A stretch of 64,000 nt of DNA from Clostridiales bacterium (GCA_012513435.1 JAAZCE010000039.1:57134-121133); one strand, 5' to 3'. Counted from the stretch's first letter, positions 25,577 through 35,497 are shown. A program made the numbers and translations. The notes: generated from the sequence alone by a model not told the origin.

Positions 25577-28119
25577 CACATAACCAAAACAGCAAGGGAT
25601 ATGATCGTCATTATTATTCCCAGGATAAGCCCCGGAGGTCTGAATGTAAGCTCTACTTCGTGGTCACCCTGGGTCATAGGCGTAGAGATAAAGGCTCCTC
25701 CCATGAACTCCGTTATTTCCTTTTCCTTTCCATCTACCTTCAAGATCCATCCTTTCTCGTAAGGAATAGATGTTACAAGCATACCGTCCTGGCTTGTGTG
25801 TATGGTCCCTTTGAGGGAAGTATCGCTGTATTCGGTAATCTTGAGCATATCCTTGGAAATTACAGCATAGGCCTGATCCCAAAGTTCTTCATCCATATAG
25901 CAAACGTGGCTTGTAATGTTGCCTATCTTCTTAGGGTCGTAGTTTATTTCTATCCAGAAATCCTCGCCAGCCTTCACAGTTCCAATATTCACTACGGAAC
26001 CGCAATCGTTTCTCACTTCAATGTCTTCTGCCTGATTCCCATTTTTAACGGCTATCTCCGCCGCACTGGTGGCTTCTACGAAGACATAGTATTGCCTCGT
26101 CTCTTCCGACGTGTATTTGAGCATTATCTTGCTTTTGCTGTTCTTGCTTTCAAGAGCGCCGGTCATCAGTCCATCACCGGTAACTGTAACGTTGGCGTTG
26201 GCGGCCGATATTCGAGGATTCCCTATATCGTGAAAAACTCCCTTGTAGCTGTTCCCCGTAGCTGCCCTAACGTAGTCGTTAAGGTTCTCAAAAGGATTGA
26301 GGCTGTCCGTATCCCAGGTCCTTATTTCATTCCCTGTCATATATCCTATGGATAACGGATACTTGCTTTCATAGAGCCTTGTATATCCCGACTTGTCTAT
26401 TTCCTTAAAAGTCGAATCCTCTACAGGCATATTTTTGCCTATCAGGTATTTTATATTGAGTATGGCGTTAGTCACGGGGTCCGTCAGATTGTAATTGAAT
26501 CTGTTCTTGCCGGGAGCGCCCTCCACACCCAGCTTCTCCATCAGCGCAGTGGTATCTGCATTGATGGATGAAGAAAACTGAGATATTCCCTTATAATGAT
26601 ACATGGCAGGGCAGTTGAGAATGTAGCTGTCATCCATTTCGGTCCTGACAAACTCCTCTCTGGTTTCCTCTACCAGCTTATTGATATCCTCGATGTTGGC
26701 AAAATATGAATCCCTATAGCTGCTGCCTATCTTGTCCACAGAAGTGCATACACTGCAAAAAGCCTCTGAAATAATCAAAATTACTATCAGAAGAAGGAAG
26801 GCGTTTTGCTTTATCATGTCTCGCTTGTATATGATCATCACTATGGTGTACAGGGCTAGCCAGATGAGCCCGCCGTAGAAGAACAGGGTTATATTGCTTA
26901 TATCTTTTTCAAATAGCTTTTCCGCAATAAGATAATACCCAATGCCTCCTGCAAAGACTGCCCATATGGCGTTTACCCTGACCTGGTCTATTCTCATAAA
27001 TGTCTTGTATGCCATGCTGATCAGAACAAAGCATATTACGAAGGTGTACCTGAAGGGCAGCTGGTTGGGAAAATGTAGCCCATGCCACAAAAAGTCCAGC
27101 TTGTTCACATTGAGGCTTAGGAACATAAAGGTCAAAAACGCCATGTTCAAGGCCTTTTCCTTGAAAGGTATGGTCTTGCTGATAATATAAAACACCAGCA
27201 GAATAACAACTATAAGCCCGCAGTAAAGGTTAGGCGCTCCCTCCCTGAAGGTAAGCTGGGCATTTGGCAGAAGCTGATTTACGATGTCAAGGGCATCTCT
27301 ATAAAACAACCAGTTTTCCGGCATTTCCGAAGAGATGTAATAGGTACTCTGCATACTGATGTAGGTCGGCAGCAGCATTGTCGACGCCATAGCTATGGCA
27401 AGAAAAGAAAACCCTACAGCCTTTCCCGTAGTTTTGAGACACCTAGACGCACCGCCCTTGTCTACCTTTATAAAATACAGAACAGGATAGTAAAACATTA
27501 TAAAAATGCAGACCATTATGGCTATATAGTAATTGGTAAACACTATTACGGCTAGCGTCACGGTATACAGTACGAACTTTCCCTCATCGATGAGATTATG
27601 AAGTCCCAGCATGCAGAGAGGCAGAAGCATTACGGCATCCATCCACATTATGCACCAGTAGTATGCCATAATATAAGAATTCAAAGCATAAAGAACGGCA
27701 AATCCAACAGTCACCATATTGCAGTTCTTGCCGCAGTACCTGAGAAAAAGTGCCATAAAGCTGCCGGCAAGGCCGATTTTAATGATAAGCACTATGGTTA
27801 TGCCTTCCATTATCAGCTTTTTCGGAAAGAGGGCCAATATCAGATTAAGAGGGCTGGCACCGTAGTATGCTATCAGATTCCAAAAATTGCTGCCCCCGGC
27901 TCCGTTCCAGGTGTAGAACAGACTGCCTCCTTCCTGAATCTTATACTGCAGCTCGCTTAAGAAAGGCACGTACTGATGATACATGTCTATTACAGCTATC
28001 TGGTCTTCACCGAAGGGATAAATTCCTCTTACCGCAAAAGCCAGTGTCACTAACAACACCGGCACAAAAAATGCAATAAATATTAATTTGTTCCGAATAA
28101 GGAACCCTTTAATCTTCAT
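25513..28119 (-). CDS. YfhO-family membrane glycosyltransferase-like protein
   Basis: 868 aa. About a dozen hydrophobic segments occupy the N-terminal half (from LIFIAFFVPVLLVTLAF), followed by a large extracytoplasmic domain and a final membrane helix (about residues 830-855). It belongs to the YfhO family of GT-C-like proteins. In Bacillus subtilis YfhO works with CsbB, which supplies undecaprenyl-phosphate sugar, to decorate lipoteichoic acid. The upstream gene here is just such a GT2 enzyme, overlapping by 11 nt, which supports the same two-step system. The C-terminal 21 codons overlap mocR on the opposite strand. Confidence 0.87.
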   Translation of the reverse strand: MKIKGFLIRNKLIFIAFFVPVLLVTLAFAVRGIYPFGEDQIAVIDMYHQYVPFLSELQYKIQEGGSLFYTWNGAGGSNFWNLIAYYGASPLNLILALFPKKLIMEGITIVLIIKIGLAGSFMALFLRYCGKNCNMVTVGFAVLYALNSYIMAYYWCIMWMDAVMLLPLCMLGLHNLIDEGKFVLYTVTLAVIVFTNYYIAIMVCIFIMFYYPVLYFIKVDKGGASRCLKTTGKAVGFSFLAIAMASTMLLPTYISMQSTYYISSEMPENWLFYRDALDIVNQLLPNAQLTFREGAPNLYCGLIVVILLVFYIISKTIPFKEKALNMAFLTFMFLSLNVNKLDFLWHGLHFPNQLPFRYTFVICFVLISMAYKTFMRIDQVRVNAIWAVFAGGIGYYLIAEKLFEKDISNITLFFYGGLIWLALYTIVMIIYKRDMIKQNAFLLLIVILIISEAFCSVCTSVDKIGSSYRDSYFANIEDINKLVEETREEFVRTEMDDSYILNCPAMYHYKGISQFSSSINADTTALMEKLGVEGAPGKNRFNYNLTDPVTNAILNIKYLIGKNMPVEDSTFKEIDKSGYTRLYESKYPLSIGYMTGNEIRTWDTDSLNPFENLNDYVRAATGNSYKGVFHDIGNPRISAANANVTVTGDGLMTGALESKNSKSKIMLKYTSEETRQYYVFVEATSAAEIAVKNGNQAEDIEVRNDCGSVVNIGTVKAGEDFWIEINYDPKKIGNITSHVCYMDEELWDQAYAVISKDMLKITEYSDTSLKGTIHTSQDGMLVTSIPYEKGWILKVDGKEKEITEFMGGAFISTPMTQGDHEVELTFRPPGLILGIIMTIISLAVLVMCYFLQRARRSSRTEEISDSGI

Positions 28120-29047
28120 CTATATTGCTTTCCTTTTCTATATAAATAGGTCTCCCCTTTGTCTCCATATACATCCTGCCGATGTACTCGCCCATTATGC
28201 TCAAAATAGCGATTATAAGGCCTCCGAAGAACAAAATCAGGCATATGGTGGATGCGTATCCTGGAGTGTCCTTCCCAAGGACTGCAGTCTTGACTATTTC
28301 TATTATAAGATACAGGGCAGATCCTAAGGTCGTAAGGCCGCCGAACACACCTACAAACTTAAGAGGGGAAACTGCAAAATCCAGGAATCCGTCTATGGCA
28401 TACTTTGTAAGTCCCCACACGCTCCACTTGCTCTCTCCCGATATTCTCTTAACATTTTCAAATTCTACCCATTGAGTTTCAAAACCCACCCATGCAAATA
28501 TGCCCTTGGAAAATCTCTGGCTTTCCGGCATGCTGACTATGGCCTTAACCATTCTCCTGTTCATGAGCCTGAAATCCACAGCGCCGTCAATTATATCTAT
28601 GTCGCTATACCTGTTCATTATCTTGTAAAAGGCTCTGGCAAAAGCACTCCGTATTCTGGGCTCTCCCTTACGGGTAACTCTCCTGGCCGAACAGCTGTCA
28701 CAGCCTGTTTCTTCTATACGCTTTATCATTTCGGGAATCAATCTTGGTGGATGCTGCAGGTCGGCATCTATTATCACCGCGAAATCCCCTGTGGATGCTC
28801 TAAGGCCTGCATACATTGCAGACTCCTTGCCAAAATTCCGGCTGAATGAAATGTATTTTATTCCATCTACAGCAATCTCTTTTATCTCATCCAGAGTTCC
28901 GTCTTCGCTTCCATCATCTATGAATATATAGCGAAAAACGTAGCCATCCAGGTTGGTTACAACCTCCTGTACGGCTACGAAAAAATCCTTTATGTTTCGT
29001 TCCTCATTATAGCAGGGAACTATGATATCAATGGTTTTACTTTTCAT
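28109..29047 (-). CDS. GT2 polyprenyl-phosphate glycosyltransferase (CsbB/GtrB-like)
   Basis: 312 aa. The GT2 catalytic domain starts IDIIVPCYNEERNI; FIDDGSEDGT and DADLQHPPRLIPEM hold the nucleotide-sugar and metal-binding Asp residues. Two membrane helices near the C-terminus (about 230-290) match CsbB/GtrB proteins that transfer a sugar to undecaprenyl phosphate. It directly precedes the YfhO partner. The start at 29047 gives the family N-terminus, but no good Shine-Dalgarno sequence precedes it; TTGACA lies 33-38 nt upstream of the ATG, so a nearly leaderless mRNA is possible. Confidence 0.88.
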   Translation of the reverse strand: MKSKTIDIIVPCYNEERNIKDFFVAVQEVVTNLDGYVFRYIFIDDGSEDGTLDEIKEIAVDGIKYISFSRNFGKESAMYAGLRASTGDFAVIIDADLQHPPRLIPEMIKRIEETGCDSCSARRVTRKGEPRIRSAFARAFYKIMNRYSDIDIIDGAVDFRLMNRRMVKAIVSMPESQRFSKGIFAWVGFETQWVEFENVKRISGESKWSVWGLTKYAIDGFLDFAVSPLKFVGVFGGLTTLGSALYLIIEIVKTAVLGKDTPGYASTICLILFFGGLIIAILSIMGEYIGRMYMETKGRPIYIEKESNIDED

Positions 29048-29104
29048 AATCACAGTTTGCACTAAATTGGCAAATTTGTCAATTGCTCAAAAATATTTAG
29101 GTCA

Positions 29105-30604
29105 TTACATATTGATGACTCTGCTGCTTATATGATTGACCATAGGCAGGTCATGAGCCATGAAAAGTATGGTCAATCCTCTTTCTTCCGCAAGCTGTTT
29201 GAGAAGATGAACTATCTGAGCCTGAGAGCTTATATCAAGCCCCGTCAGCGGCTCGTCCGCAATGATAAAGTCAGGCTCCGTAATGAGCGCTCTTGCTATT
29301 GCCACCCGCTGACGCTGGCCGCCGGAAAGCTCATAAGGCTTTCTACCCGCCAGGGATTCATCAAGGCGGGCGTCCTTCATAGCCTCCAAAACTTTTTCCT
29401 TCAATTGATTTCTGCTTCTTCTGCTTCTGTTCTTCCTATGGTCTATTCTCAGAGGCTCTGCAATAATACCCTCCACAGTCATTCTGTCGTTGAATACCGA
29501 TTGGGAGTCTTGAAATATCATCTGCATTTTCACACCGGCTGCCAATTCCACAATGCCGCTGTCAGGCGTCTCAAGACCTGCTATACATCTGGAAAGAGTG
29601 GATTTCCCGCAGCCGGATTTTCCCACAAGCCCCAGTATCTCTCCCTTGTATATTTCCAGGTCGAATCCCTCCAAAACCCGATTCACGCCTTTATCCAGTG
29701 GATAAGACTTGGTCAGCCCTCTGACCTTCAGCAGTGAGCTTTGACCGTGGTTTTCCTTCCTGTGATTATGACCCATGCCCTTCTTATAATCCAGATACCC
29801 TAAGAGTTTTTTAGTGTACTCGTCCTTCGGAGCACTGAAAACGGCTTCCACCGGACCTTCCTCCACCAGCCTTCCATCCTTCATTATAGCCACTCGCTGA
29901 GCCATACCTTCCACAAGGCTCAAATCGTGGGTAATAAAGAGGATTGCTACTCCTGTCTTCCTTTGCACGTCCTTCAAAAGCTCCAGGATTTCCCTCTGAG
30001 TTTCTTCATCAAGAGCCGTAGTCGGCTCGTCTGCAAGCAAAAGCTCCGGGTTCCCTGCCAAGGCAATGGCTATTGCTATCCTTTGGCGCATACCGCCGGA
30101 AAACTGATAGGGCCGCTGCTCATAGCGCAGAGCTGCCTCCGGTATGCCAACAAGCTCCATAAGCTTCAGAGATTTTCTCTTGGCCTCTGCCGCCTGAGAG
30201 GAGCCAGGGTTTCTGAACCCGTTGCCCACGGTGCCGTTGGTACCATGAATTCGTACCACCTCTGCAATTTGCTCTCCTACGGAAAAGGCCGGGTCAAGAA
30301 CCGTCATTGGATCCTGAAATACCATGGCAATACGTCCGCCGCGGAAGGGTATGATTTCCTCTTCGGTAAGGGATGTCAGCTCTTCGTCTTTAAGCAAAAT
30401 CTCACCTTGTTTTACCCTTCCCTTTTCACAGAGAATATGGAGCATGCTCTTGCAAAGAACCGTCTTGCCGCAGCCGCTTTCACCCACGAGGGCCAGAGTT
30501 TCTCCCTCCGCCAAATCAAGTGATACGCCTTTGACAGCCACCAGCTCGCCCGTCGGATTCTCAAAGGACACTATTAAGTTGTTTATTCTAAGCAGCTGAG
30601 TCAT
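29105..30604 (-). CDS. Peptide/nickel-type ABC transporter, fused double ATPase (DppD-DppF-like)
   Basis: 499 aa with two complete ABC domains. Domain 1: Walker A GESGCGKT, Q-loop VFQDPMTVLDP, signature FSGGMRQR, Walker B LLADEPTTAL. Domain 2 (from about residue 290): GKSGCGKST, IFQDSQSVFND, LSGGQRQR, FIIADEPLTGL. Most Dpp/Opp/Nik systems encode these as two proteins. It is the last gene of the four-gene operon read from 33.97 kb and starts 10 nt after the binding protein. Confidence 0.92.
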   Translation of the reverse strand: MTQLLRINNLIVSFENPTGELVAVKGVSLDLAEGETLALVGESGCGKTVLCKSMLHILCEKGRVKQGEILLKDEELTSLTEEEIIPFRGGRIAMVFQDPMTVLDPAFSVGEQIAEVVRIHGTNGTVGNGFRNPGSSQAAEAKRKSLKLMELVGIPEAALRYEQRPYQFSGGMRQRIAIAIALAGNPELLLADEPTTALDEETQREILELLKDVQRKTGVAILFITHDLSLVEGMAQRVAIMKDGRLVEEGPVEAVFSAPKDEYTKKLLGYLDYKKGMGHNHRKENHGQSSLLKVRGLTKSYPLDKGVNRVLEGFDLEIYKGEILGLVGKSGCGKSTLSRCIAGLETPDSGIVELAAGVKMQMIFQDSQSVFNDRMTVEGIIAEPLRIDHRKNRSRRSRNQLKEKVLEAMKDARLDESLAGRKPYELSGGQRQRVAIARALITEPDFIIADEPLTGLDISSQAQIVHLLKQLAEERGLTILFMAHDLPMVNHISSRVINM

Positions 30605-30613
30605 AGTCGTTTC

Positions 30614-32155
30614 TTATTTTATCTCCCATTCATGAATATTCCATAATATGCCTACTCCGTGGTGTCCGAGAATGATATCAGGGGTTACTCCTGTAATGTT
30701 TGAGGCTCCTGCGTATATAGCATCTATATAAGCGATAAAGGTGTACGCAGGATCGTCTGCCAGCTCAACCTGAAACTGGTCATAAAGTGGCTTTCTCGCC
30801 TTAGGGTCGCTAAGTTCTCTCGCCTGCTGAAGGAGGCTGTCCACCTTAATATTGGAATACTTATTGTAGTTAGCTCCCTTGTCGGTTCCGAAGACCTTAT
30901 AGGTATGATCGTCAGGGTCAAAAGGACTTCCCCATCCGATAAGAAATGCTTCCTGGCTCTCCCAGTCAATTTCTGCCGGAGATTTAACCTTGACCTTTAC
31001 ACCAATTTTTTCAAAATCCTGAGCGCAGATATTGGCCATGTCTACTCTCACCTGGTCTCCCTGGCTGCAGTTAATGGTAAATTCCAGCTTCTGCCCGCCC
31101 TTTGCATATATACCGTCTTCGCCCTTAGTCCATCCTGCTTCTTGAAGAAGGGCTTCTGCCCTTGTCGGGTCGTAGCCGTACTTCTCTACGTTTTCGTTGT
31201 TATACTCACCTGCCTGCAAAGGCGAATAGGCTACCTGACCGTGACCTAGAAGCACGCTGTCTATTATGGCCTGCCTGTCTATAGCATAACTTAAGATGGC
31301 CGGAAGTTCTCTGTTGTTCTTGAAAAGGTCATTGTTGAAGTTATACATGATGCCTCTGTAATCTGCCGTGGTCATGGAATACACCGTGAAACCCTCCTTG
31401 TCTGCAAACTTCTTCTCTGCCTTAGGCGTTATCTGGGCGAAGTTCAGCTCTCCGGATTTCAGCTGAAGGGCTCTTGTGTCCGTGTCTTCTACTATTTTGA
31501 ACACTACCTTTCCAATTTTAGGCTCGCCCTGATAGTATCCATCGAATTTCTCCATAACGATGCTCTGGCCCATATCCCAGCTTACCATCTTGTAAGGACC
31601 TGATCCAACGGGATTCTGGTTGAAGTCCGCCGTAGTCATATCCTGACCCTTAAGCAAATGCTCAGGCAAAATCCCTATGGTCAAATAATCGAGCATTGCA
31701 ACGTTGGGAGCCGTTAGCTGAATGTCTATGTGAGCATCGTCGATTACCTTTATGGACTTGATATCCTCAAAATTTGAAGCGTTCTCCGACTGATTATCCG
31801 GGTTCATTATAGCTTTTATGGTAAATTTCACGTCCTTTGCCGTAAGAGGCTCCCCGTCGTGAAAGGTAAGGCCTTCCCGCAATGTGAACCTGTAGGTGTT
31901 AGTGCTTTCATCGAATGTCCACTCCTTGGCAAGCCCCGGCACTACGTTGTTGTTTTCATCGTGAGCCGTCAGCCCTGCGAAAAGCAGCAGGTTTATCTCG
32001 CCGTGCTCGTAGAGAGCAGGGTTTATAGCTGTATAGTCTCCGCTGCCGTAAATGAGAGTGTTCCCGTCGTCCTCAATTTTTTCCTCGCCGCAGCCGACAA
32101 GACCCATGACCGCCATCATTACCACGGCAATCAATACAATAATTTTTTTCTTCAT
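30614..32155 (-). CDS. Family 5 extracellular solute-binding lipoprotein (peptide/nickel-type)
   Basis: 513 aa. Signal peptide MKKKIIVLIAVVMMAVMGLVGCG with lipobox LVGC, Cys at residue 22. The SBP_bac_5 signature appears as FTLREGLTFHDGEPLTAKDVKFTI, with GSGPYKMVSWD and LSYAIDRQAIID. It captures substrate outside the membrane for the DppB/DppC pair upstream. Ligand (dipeptide, oligopeptide, nickel or opine) is not decidable. GGAGAAAGG precedes the ATG. Confidence 0.9.
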   Translation of the reverse strand: MKKKIIVLIAVVMMAVMGLVGCGEEKIEDDGNTLIYGSGDYTAINPALYEHGEINLLLFAGLTAHDENNNVVPGLAKEWTFDESTNTYRFTLREGLTFHDGEPLTAKDVKFTIKAIMNPDNQSENASNFEDIKSIKVIDDAHIDIQLTAPNVAMLDYLTIGILPEHLLKGQDMTTADFNQNPVGSGPYKMVSWDMGQSIVMEKFDGYYQGEPKIGKVVFKIVEDTDTRALQLKSGELNFAQITPKAEKKFADKEGFTVYSMTTADYRGIMYNFNNDLFKNNRELPAILSYAIDRQAIIDSVLLGHGQVAYSPLQAGEYNNENVEKYGYDPTRAEALLQEAGWTKGEDGIYAKGGQKLEFTINCSQGDQVRVDMANICAQDFEKIGVKVKVKSPAEIDWESQEAFLIGWGSPFDPDDHTYKVFGTDKGANYNKYSNIKVDSLLQQARELSDPKARKPLYDQFQVELADDPAYTFIAYIDAIYAGASNITGVTPDIILGHHGVGILWNIHEWEIK

Positions 32156-32171
32156 TTTACTGTCCTTTCTC

Positions 32172-32990
32172 CTATACTAATCTATCTCTTCTGTTCCTAG
32201 TTCTCAAATGCTCACCTATGTCCGTTATGCATATAAGCGTTACGACCAAAAATATTCCCGGTATGAGAAGCATCCACCAGCAGCCTGTCAGCATTGCCCT
32301 CTGAGAAAGAGACATTAGGCTGCCCCAGGATATAATGTCCGTAGGAAGACCAAGACCCAAAAAGCTCAGAGTGGCCTCCAAGGCTATGGAGCCTCCTACA
32401 TTTGTCACTATCATAAACATTATGGCAGACATGAAATTAGGCATCAGATGATTCCAAAGTATATAAAAGAATCCTCCTCCCATAGACCTTGCCGCCATAA
32501 CAAATCCCGCATTTCTCAGCTGCTTTACTTCGCTTCTGACCATTTTGGCTACTGCCATCCATCCTGTTATCCCTATAACTATGGATATACTTATTACCGA
32601 AGCTTCTCCCATAATAGCCTGAAGAAAAAGCACCAGCAGTATCTGGGGAACACTCATAAGTATCTCTGTGAATCTCATCATGATATCGTCAAGTCTCTGC
32701 GATACAAGTCCGGAAGCCGTCCCATAAACAACTGCTATTACGGTGGATATGAACGTTGCAAAGAGTCCGATTATAAGGGATATCCTTCCCCCGTACCATA
32801 TTACAGAAAACAGGTCACGTCCCAAGGTATCAGTTCCGAAAATATGGTTCTCGCTTGGAGGTTGATTTATCTCTCCAAGGTTCATGTATGTGGGGTCATA
32901 AGGAATAATAAAATTAGCAAACAGACATCCAAGTATTATTATTCCGAGAAGGCATAAGGCTATTCTGAAGCCGAAATCAGTACTTTTCAT
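32172..32990 (-). CDS. Peptide/nickel-type ABC permease (DppC-like)
   Basis: 272 aa, about six membrane helices. The N-terminal NPPSENHIFGTDTLGRDLFSVIWYGGRIS motif is typical of DppC/OppC, and the EAA loop is EATLSFLGLGLPTDIISWG. The ATG at 32990 overlaps the dppB stop (TGATG); an in-frame GTG one codon earlier is less likely. It pairs with the DppB-like subunit. Confidence 0.92.
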   Translation of the reverse strand: MKSTDFGFRIALCLLGIIILGCLFANFIIPYDPTYMNLGEINQPPSENHIFGTDTLGRDLFSVIWYGGRISLIIGLFATFISTVIAVVYGTASGLVSQRLDDIMMRFTEILMSVPQILLVLFLQAIMGEASVISISIVIGITGWMAVAKMVRSEVKQLRNAGFVMAARSMGGGFFYILWNHLMPNFMSAIMFMIVTNVGGSIALEATLSFLGLGLPTDIISWGSLMSLSQRAMLTGCWWMLLIPGIFLVVTLICITDIGEHLRTRNRRDRLV

Positions 32991-33973
32991 CACAGCATCG
33001 CCCCTCTCTTTTCTTTGATTTCAGGTGATATCTTCTCATTGATAATCTGTGCTGCCATATTAGCCAGTATTACCGCCAGCCCTGTAATTAGGCACACTAT
33101 CATAAGCATGTTGTAATCATGATACTGAGCGCTTTCCATTCCCAGCTTCCCAAGTCCCGGATAGGAAAACACCATTTCCACCACATAGGCACCGCCCAAA
33201 AGATGAGGCAGAAAAATGGCCATTATACTGACTACCGAGGGCATAATGTTCTTAAGACAATGCTTGTATACCGTCTGACGTGCTGTCAGTCCCTTTACCT
33301 TGCACATCAGCACGTATTCCTTGCTGGCTTCATCGGACAATCGGTTCCTCATAAGGTATGCACAGTACCAAAGATGTGATATAACTATGGCGGCTACAGG
33401 CAGGATAAGGTGAATAAGTCTGTCGCCCATTCCGCCTGAACCCACAGATGCCACTCCGCTGTAAGGCAGCCAGTTAAGGCTCACGGCAAATATCAGAACA
33501 AGGAGCAGCGCCACAAAGAATTCCGGAATACTGTTTGCAGCCACTCCCACCTTACATATGGCTCTGTCAACAGGCCTGCCTTCATGAAGCACACAGAATA
33601 CCGCAAGGAACAATCCCAAGGCGAATATCAATGCGAAGGATATTCCCGCCAACGCAAAGGTATTGCCGTAAACTTGTCCCACAACCTGAGTTACAGGCTG
33701 CTTGTATTGAAACGATATTCCAAAATCTCCGTGAATCGCATTGCCGACCCATGTTCCATACTGAACTATGAGAGAGTCGTTAAGACCCAGTCTCTCCTCT
33801 GCTGCCTGAAGCTGTTCCTGGCTCATTCTCTCCACGGAATCGCCGTAATAAGCTCTTAAGGGGTCACCCGGCGCCAGCCTGGACACGAAGAAGACAATTA
33901 AGGACAACACGACAAGAGACAGTATGAGCTGCCCCAGTTTTTTCCCTATATATATCCATCTGCCCTTGTTCAT
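32990..33973 (-). CDS. Peptide/nickel-type ABC permease (DppB-like)
   Basis: 327 aa. SLVVLSLIVFFVSRLAPGDPL is the DppB/OppB N-terminal signature; the coupling loop is GAYVVEMVFSYPGLGKLG. First gene of the operon dppB-dppC-dppA-dppDF on the minus strand. AGGTGG lies very close (3 nt) to the ATG. No clear -10/-35 pair was found upstream. Confidence 0.92.
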   Translation of the reverse strand: MNKGRWIYIGKKLGQLILSLVVLSLIVFFVSRLAPGDPLRAYYGDSVERMSQEQLQAAEERLGLNDSLIVQYGTWVGNAIHGDFGISFQYKQPVTQVVGQVYGNTFALAGISFALIFALGLFLAVFCVLHEGRPVDRAICKVGVAANSIPEFFVALLLVLIFAVSLNWLPYSGVASVGSGGMGDRLIHLILPVAAIVISHLWYCAYLMRNRLSDEASKEYVLMCKVKGLTARQTVYKHCLKNIMPSVVSIMAIFLPHLLGGAYVVEMVFSYPGLGKLGMESAQYHDYNMLMIVCLITGLAVILANMAAQIINEKISPEIKEKRGAML

Positions 33974-34156
33974 AATCCACCTATATGATCCGACGGCTTA
34001 ATCTGCCTGTACAATCCGTCTGTACACAAAAAAATCACGAAAAACAACACCCTTCACGGGTAATTGACCTTCGTGGTCTTTCTCAAAAGCGCTTCCTGCA
34101 CCTACCCGTTAATAATACTTGAAAATACATAATGCTGTCAAGAGTAGTATTGCCCG

Positions 34157-34185
34157 TTGCGATACTTTTCTTTTTTTAGTATAAT
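34157..34185 (+). promoter_or_regulatory. Sigma-A promoter of the aldo/keto reductase gene
   Basis: TTGCGA (34157-34162), 17-nt spacer, TATAAT (34180-34185). The start would be near 34192, leaving a short leader of about 26 nt with GGAG before the ATG. Confidence 0.78.
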
Positions 34186-34217
34186 GAATAAAATATAAAA
34201 TACTTTAGGAGAAAAAA

Positions 34218-35354
34218 ATGCAATATAGAAATTTTGATAAGATTGATGAAAAAGTATCTCTCATGGGGCTGGGAGCCATGAGGCTACCCTCAGTAGAGGG
34301 CAACGAAAACGAAGCCGACGAAGAAAGGTCCATCAAGATTATAAGGGATGCCATTGATTCAGGTGTAAACTACATAGATACAGCTTTCACGTATCACAAC
34401 GGTAAAAGCGAAAGAATCGTTGGCAAGGCCTTAAAGGATGGTTACAGGGAAAAGGTTCTTCTTGCCGACAAAATGCCAATATGGCTAGCCAAGGAGGAAG
34501 ATGATGTGAAATCTCTCTTTGACAAGCAGATGGAACGCCTTGATACGGAATGTATCGATATGTACCTTGTGCATAACATATGCGTTCCACATTGGAAGCG
34601 AGCTAAAAAGCTAAACCTAATGGACTTCCTGGAAAAAATGAAAGCTGAGGGTAAAATTAAATACATAGGCTTTTCCTTTCACGATTCCTACGAATTCTTT
34701 GAGGAGGTCGTGGATGCCTATCCTTGGGATTTTTGTCAGATACAGCTGAACTATGTGGATAAAAACCACCAGGCCGGCCTCAAAGGACTCAAGTATGCCG
34801 CATCCAAAGGCATGGGCGTTGCAATAATGGAACCTCTCAAGGGTGGTAGAATAGTCAGCTCCCTACCTCCTACAGTGGAAAAAATATGGGATGCTTATCC
34901 AGTAAAGAAAAGCCTGCCGGAATGGGCCTTCAAATGGCTTGCAAGCATGCCTGAAGTAACTGTCATACTAAACGGCATCAGCAGCGAAAAGCAGCTGGAA
35001 GAAAACCTGCAGCTCCTGTCAAAGGAAGATATCCTTGAACTCTCAAATGATGAAAACTCACTGATAGACAAGGTTTCTGATGAATACAACAGGCTCATAA
35101 AATACTCATGTACGGGCTGCAAATACTGTATGCCGTGTACCCAGAGACTAGACATACCAAAAATAATCGAGTATTACAACGACTGGAATGTCTACGAACA
35201 AAACCCGAATACAAAATTTGAATACACTACATGGCTCCCTTCCGGCCACCACGCTTCAGACTGTATAGACTGCAAGGCCTGCGAGGAGCACTGCCCTCAA
35301 AATCTGCCTATTACGGAAATAATGAAAAGGGCCTCAAAGTCCTTTGGGCTGTAA
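34218..35354 (+). CDS. Aldo/keto reductase with C-terminal 4Fe-4S domain
   Basis: 378 aa. N-terminal TIM-barrel AKR: MGLGAMRLPS, the catalytic Asp/Tyr in NYIDTAFTYHNGKSE, Lys in LLADKMP and His in YLVHNI. The C-terminal ferredoxin-like part has CTGCKYCMPCTQRLDIP (about residue 297) and CIDCKACEEHCPQNLPI (about residue 349), two Cys clusters typical of AKR-ferredoxin fusions in anaerobes. It probably reduces an aldehyde or ketone with electrons from ferredoxin or NAD(P)H; the substrate is unknown. Own promoter and terminator. Confidence 0.92.
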   Translation: MQYRNFDKIDEKVSLMGLGAMRLPSVEGNENEADEERSIKIIRDAIDSGVNYIDTAFTYHNGKSERIVGKALKDGYREKVLLADKMPIWLAKEEDDVKSLFDKQMERLDTECIDMYLVHNICVPHWKRAKKLNLMDFLEKMKAEGKIKYIGFSFHDSYEFFEEVVDAYPWDFCQIQLNYVDKNHQAGLKGLKYAASKGMGVAIMEPLKGGRIVSSLPPTVEKIWDAYPVKKSLPEWAFKWLASMPEVTVILNGISSEKQLEENLQLLSKEDILELSNDENSLIDKVSDEYNRLIKYSCTGCKYCMPCTQRLDIPKIIEYYNDWNVYEQNPNTKFEYTTWLPSGHHASDCIDCKACEEHCPQNLPITEIMKRASKSFGL

Positions 35355-35393
35355 AGCCTTTGCATCTGGGTCTCTAAATCTCAAAGCTTTTAC

Positions 35394-35446
35394 CAGGAGT
35401 GTATCGCCCTTTAACTCCGGGCCTTATGCTCCTGTTTTATTTTTTG
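35394..35446 (+). terminator. Intrinsic terminator after the aldo/keto reductase gene
   Basis: Outer stem CAGGAG/CTCCTG with inner GCCC/GGGC, followed by TTTTATTTTTT. It lies about 40 nt downstream of the stop and separates this gene from hisD. Confidence 0.72.
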
Positions 35447-35468
35447 AAGGGAACTTTCGAGAGAAGGG

Positions 35469-35497
35469 TTGACAAGGGATAGCTTTCGTGGTATTTT
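35469..35497 (+). promoter_or_regulatory. Probable sigma-A promoter of hisD
   Basis: TTGACA (35469-35474), 17-nt spacer, TATTTT (35492-35497). The resulting leader is about 78 nt, too short for a T-box, and no T-box signature is visible. Confidence 0.6.
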
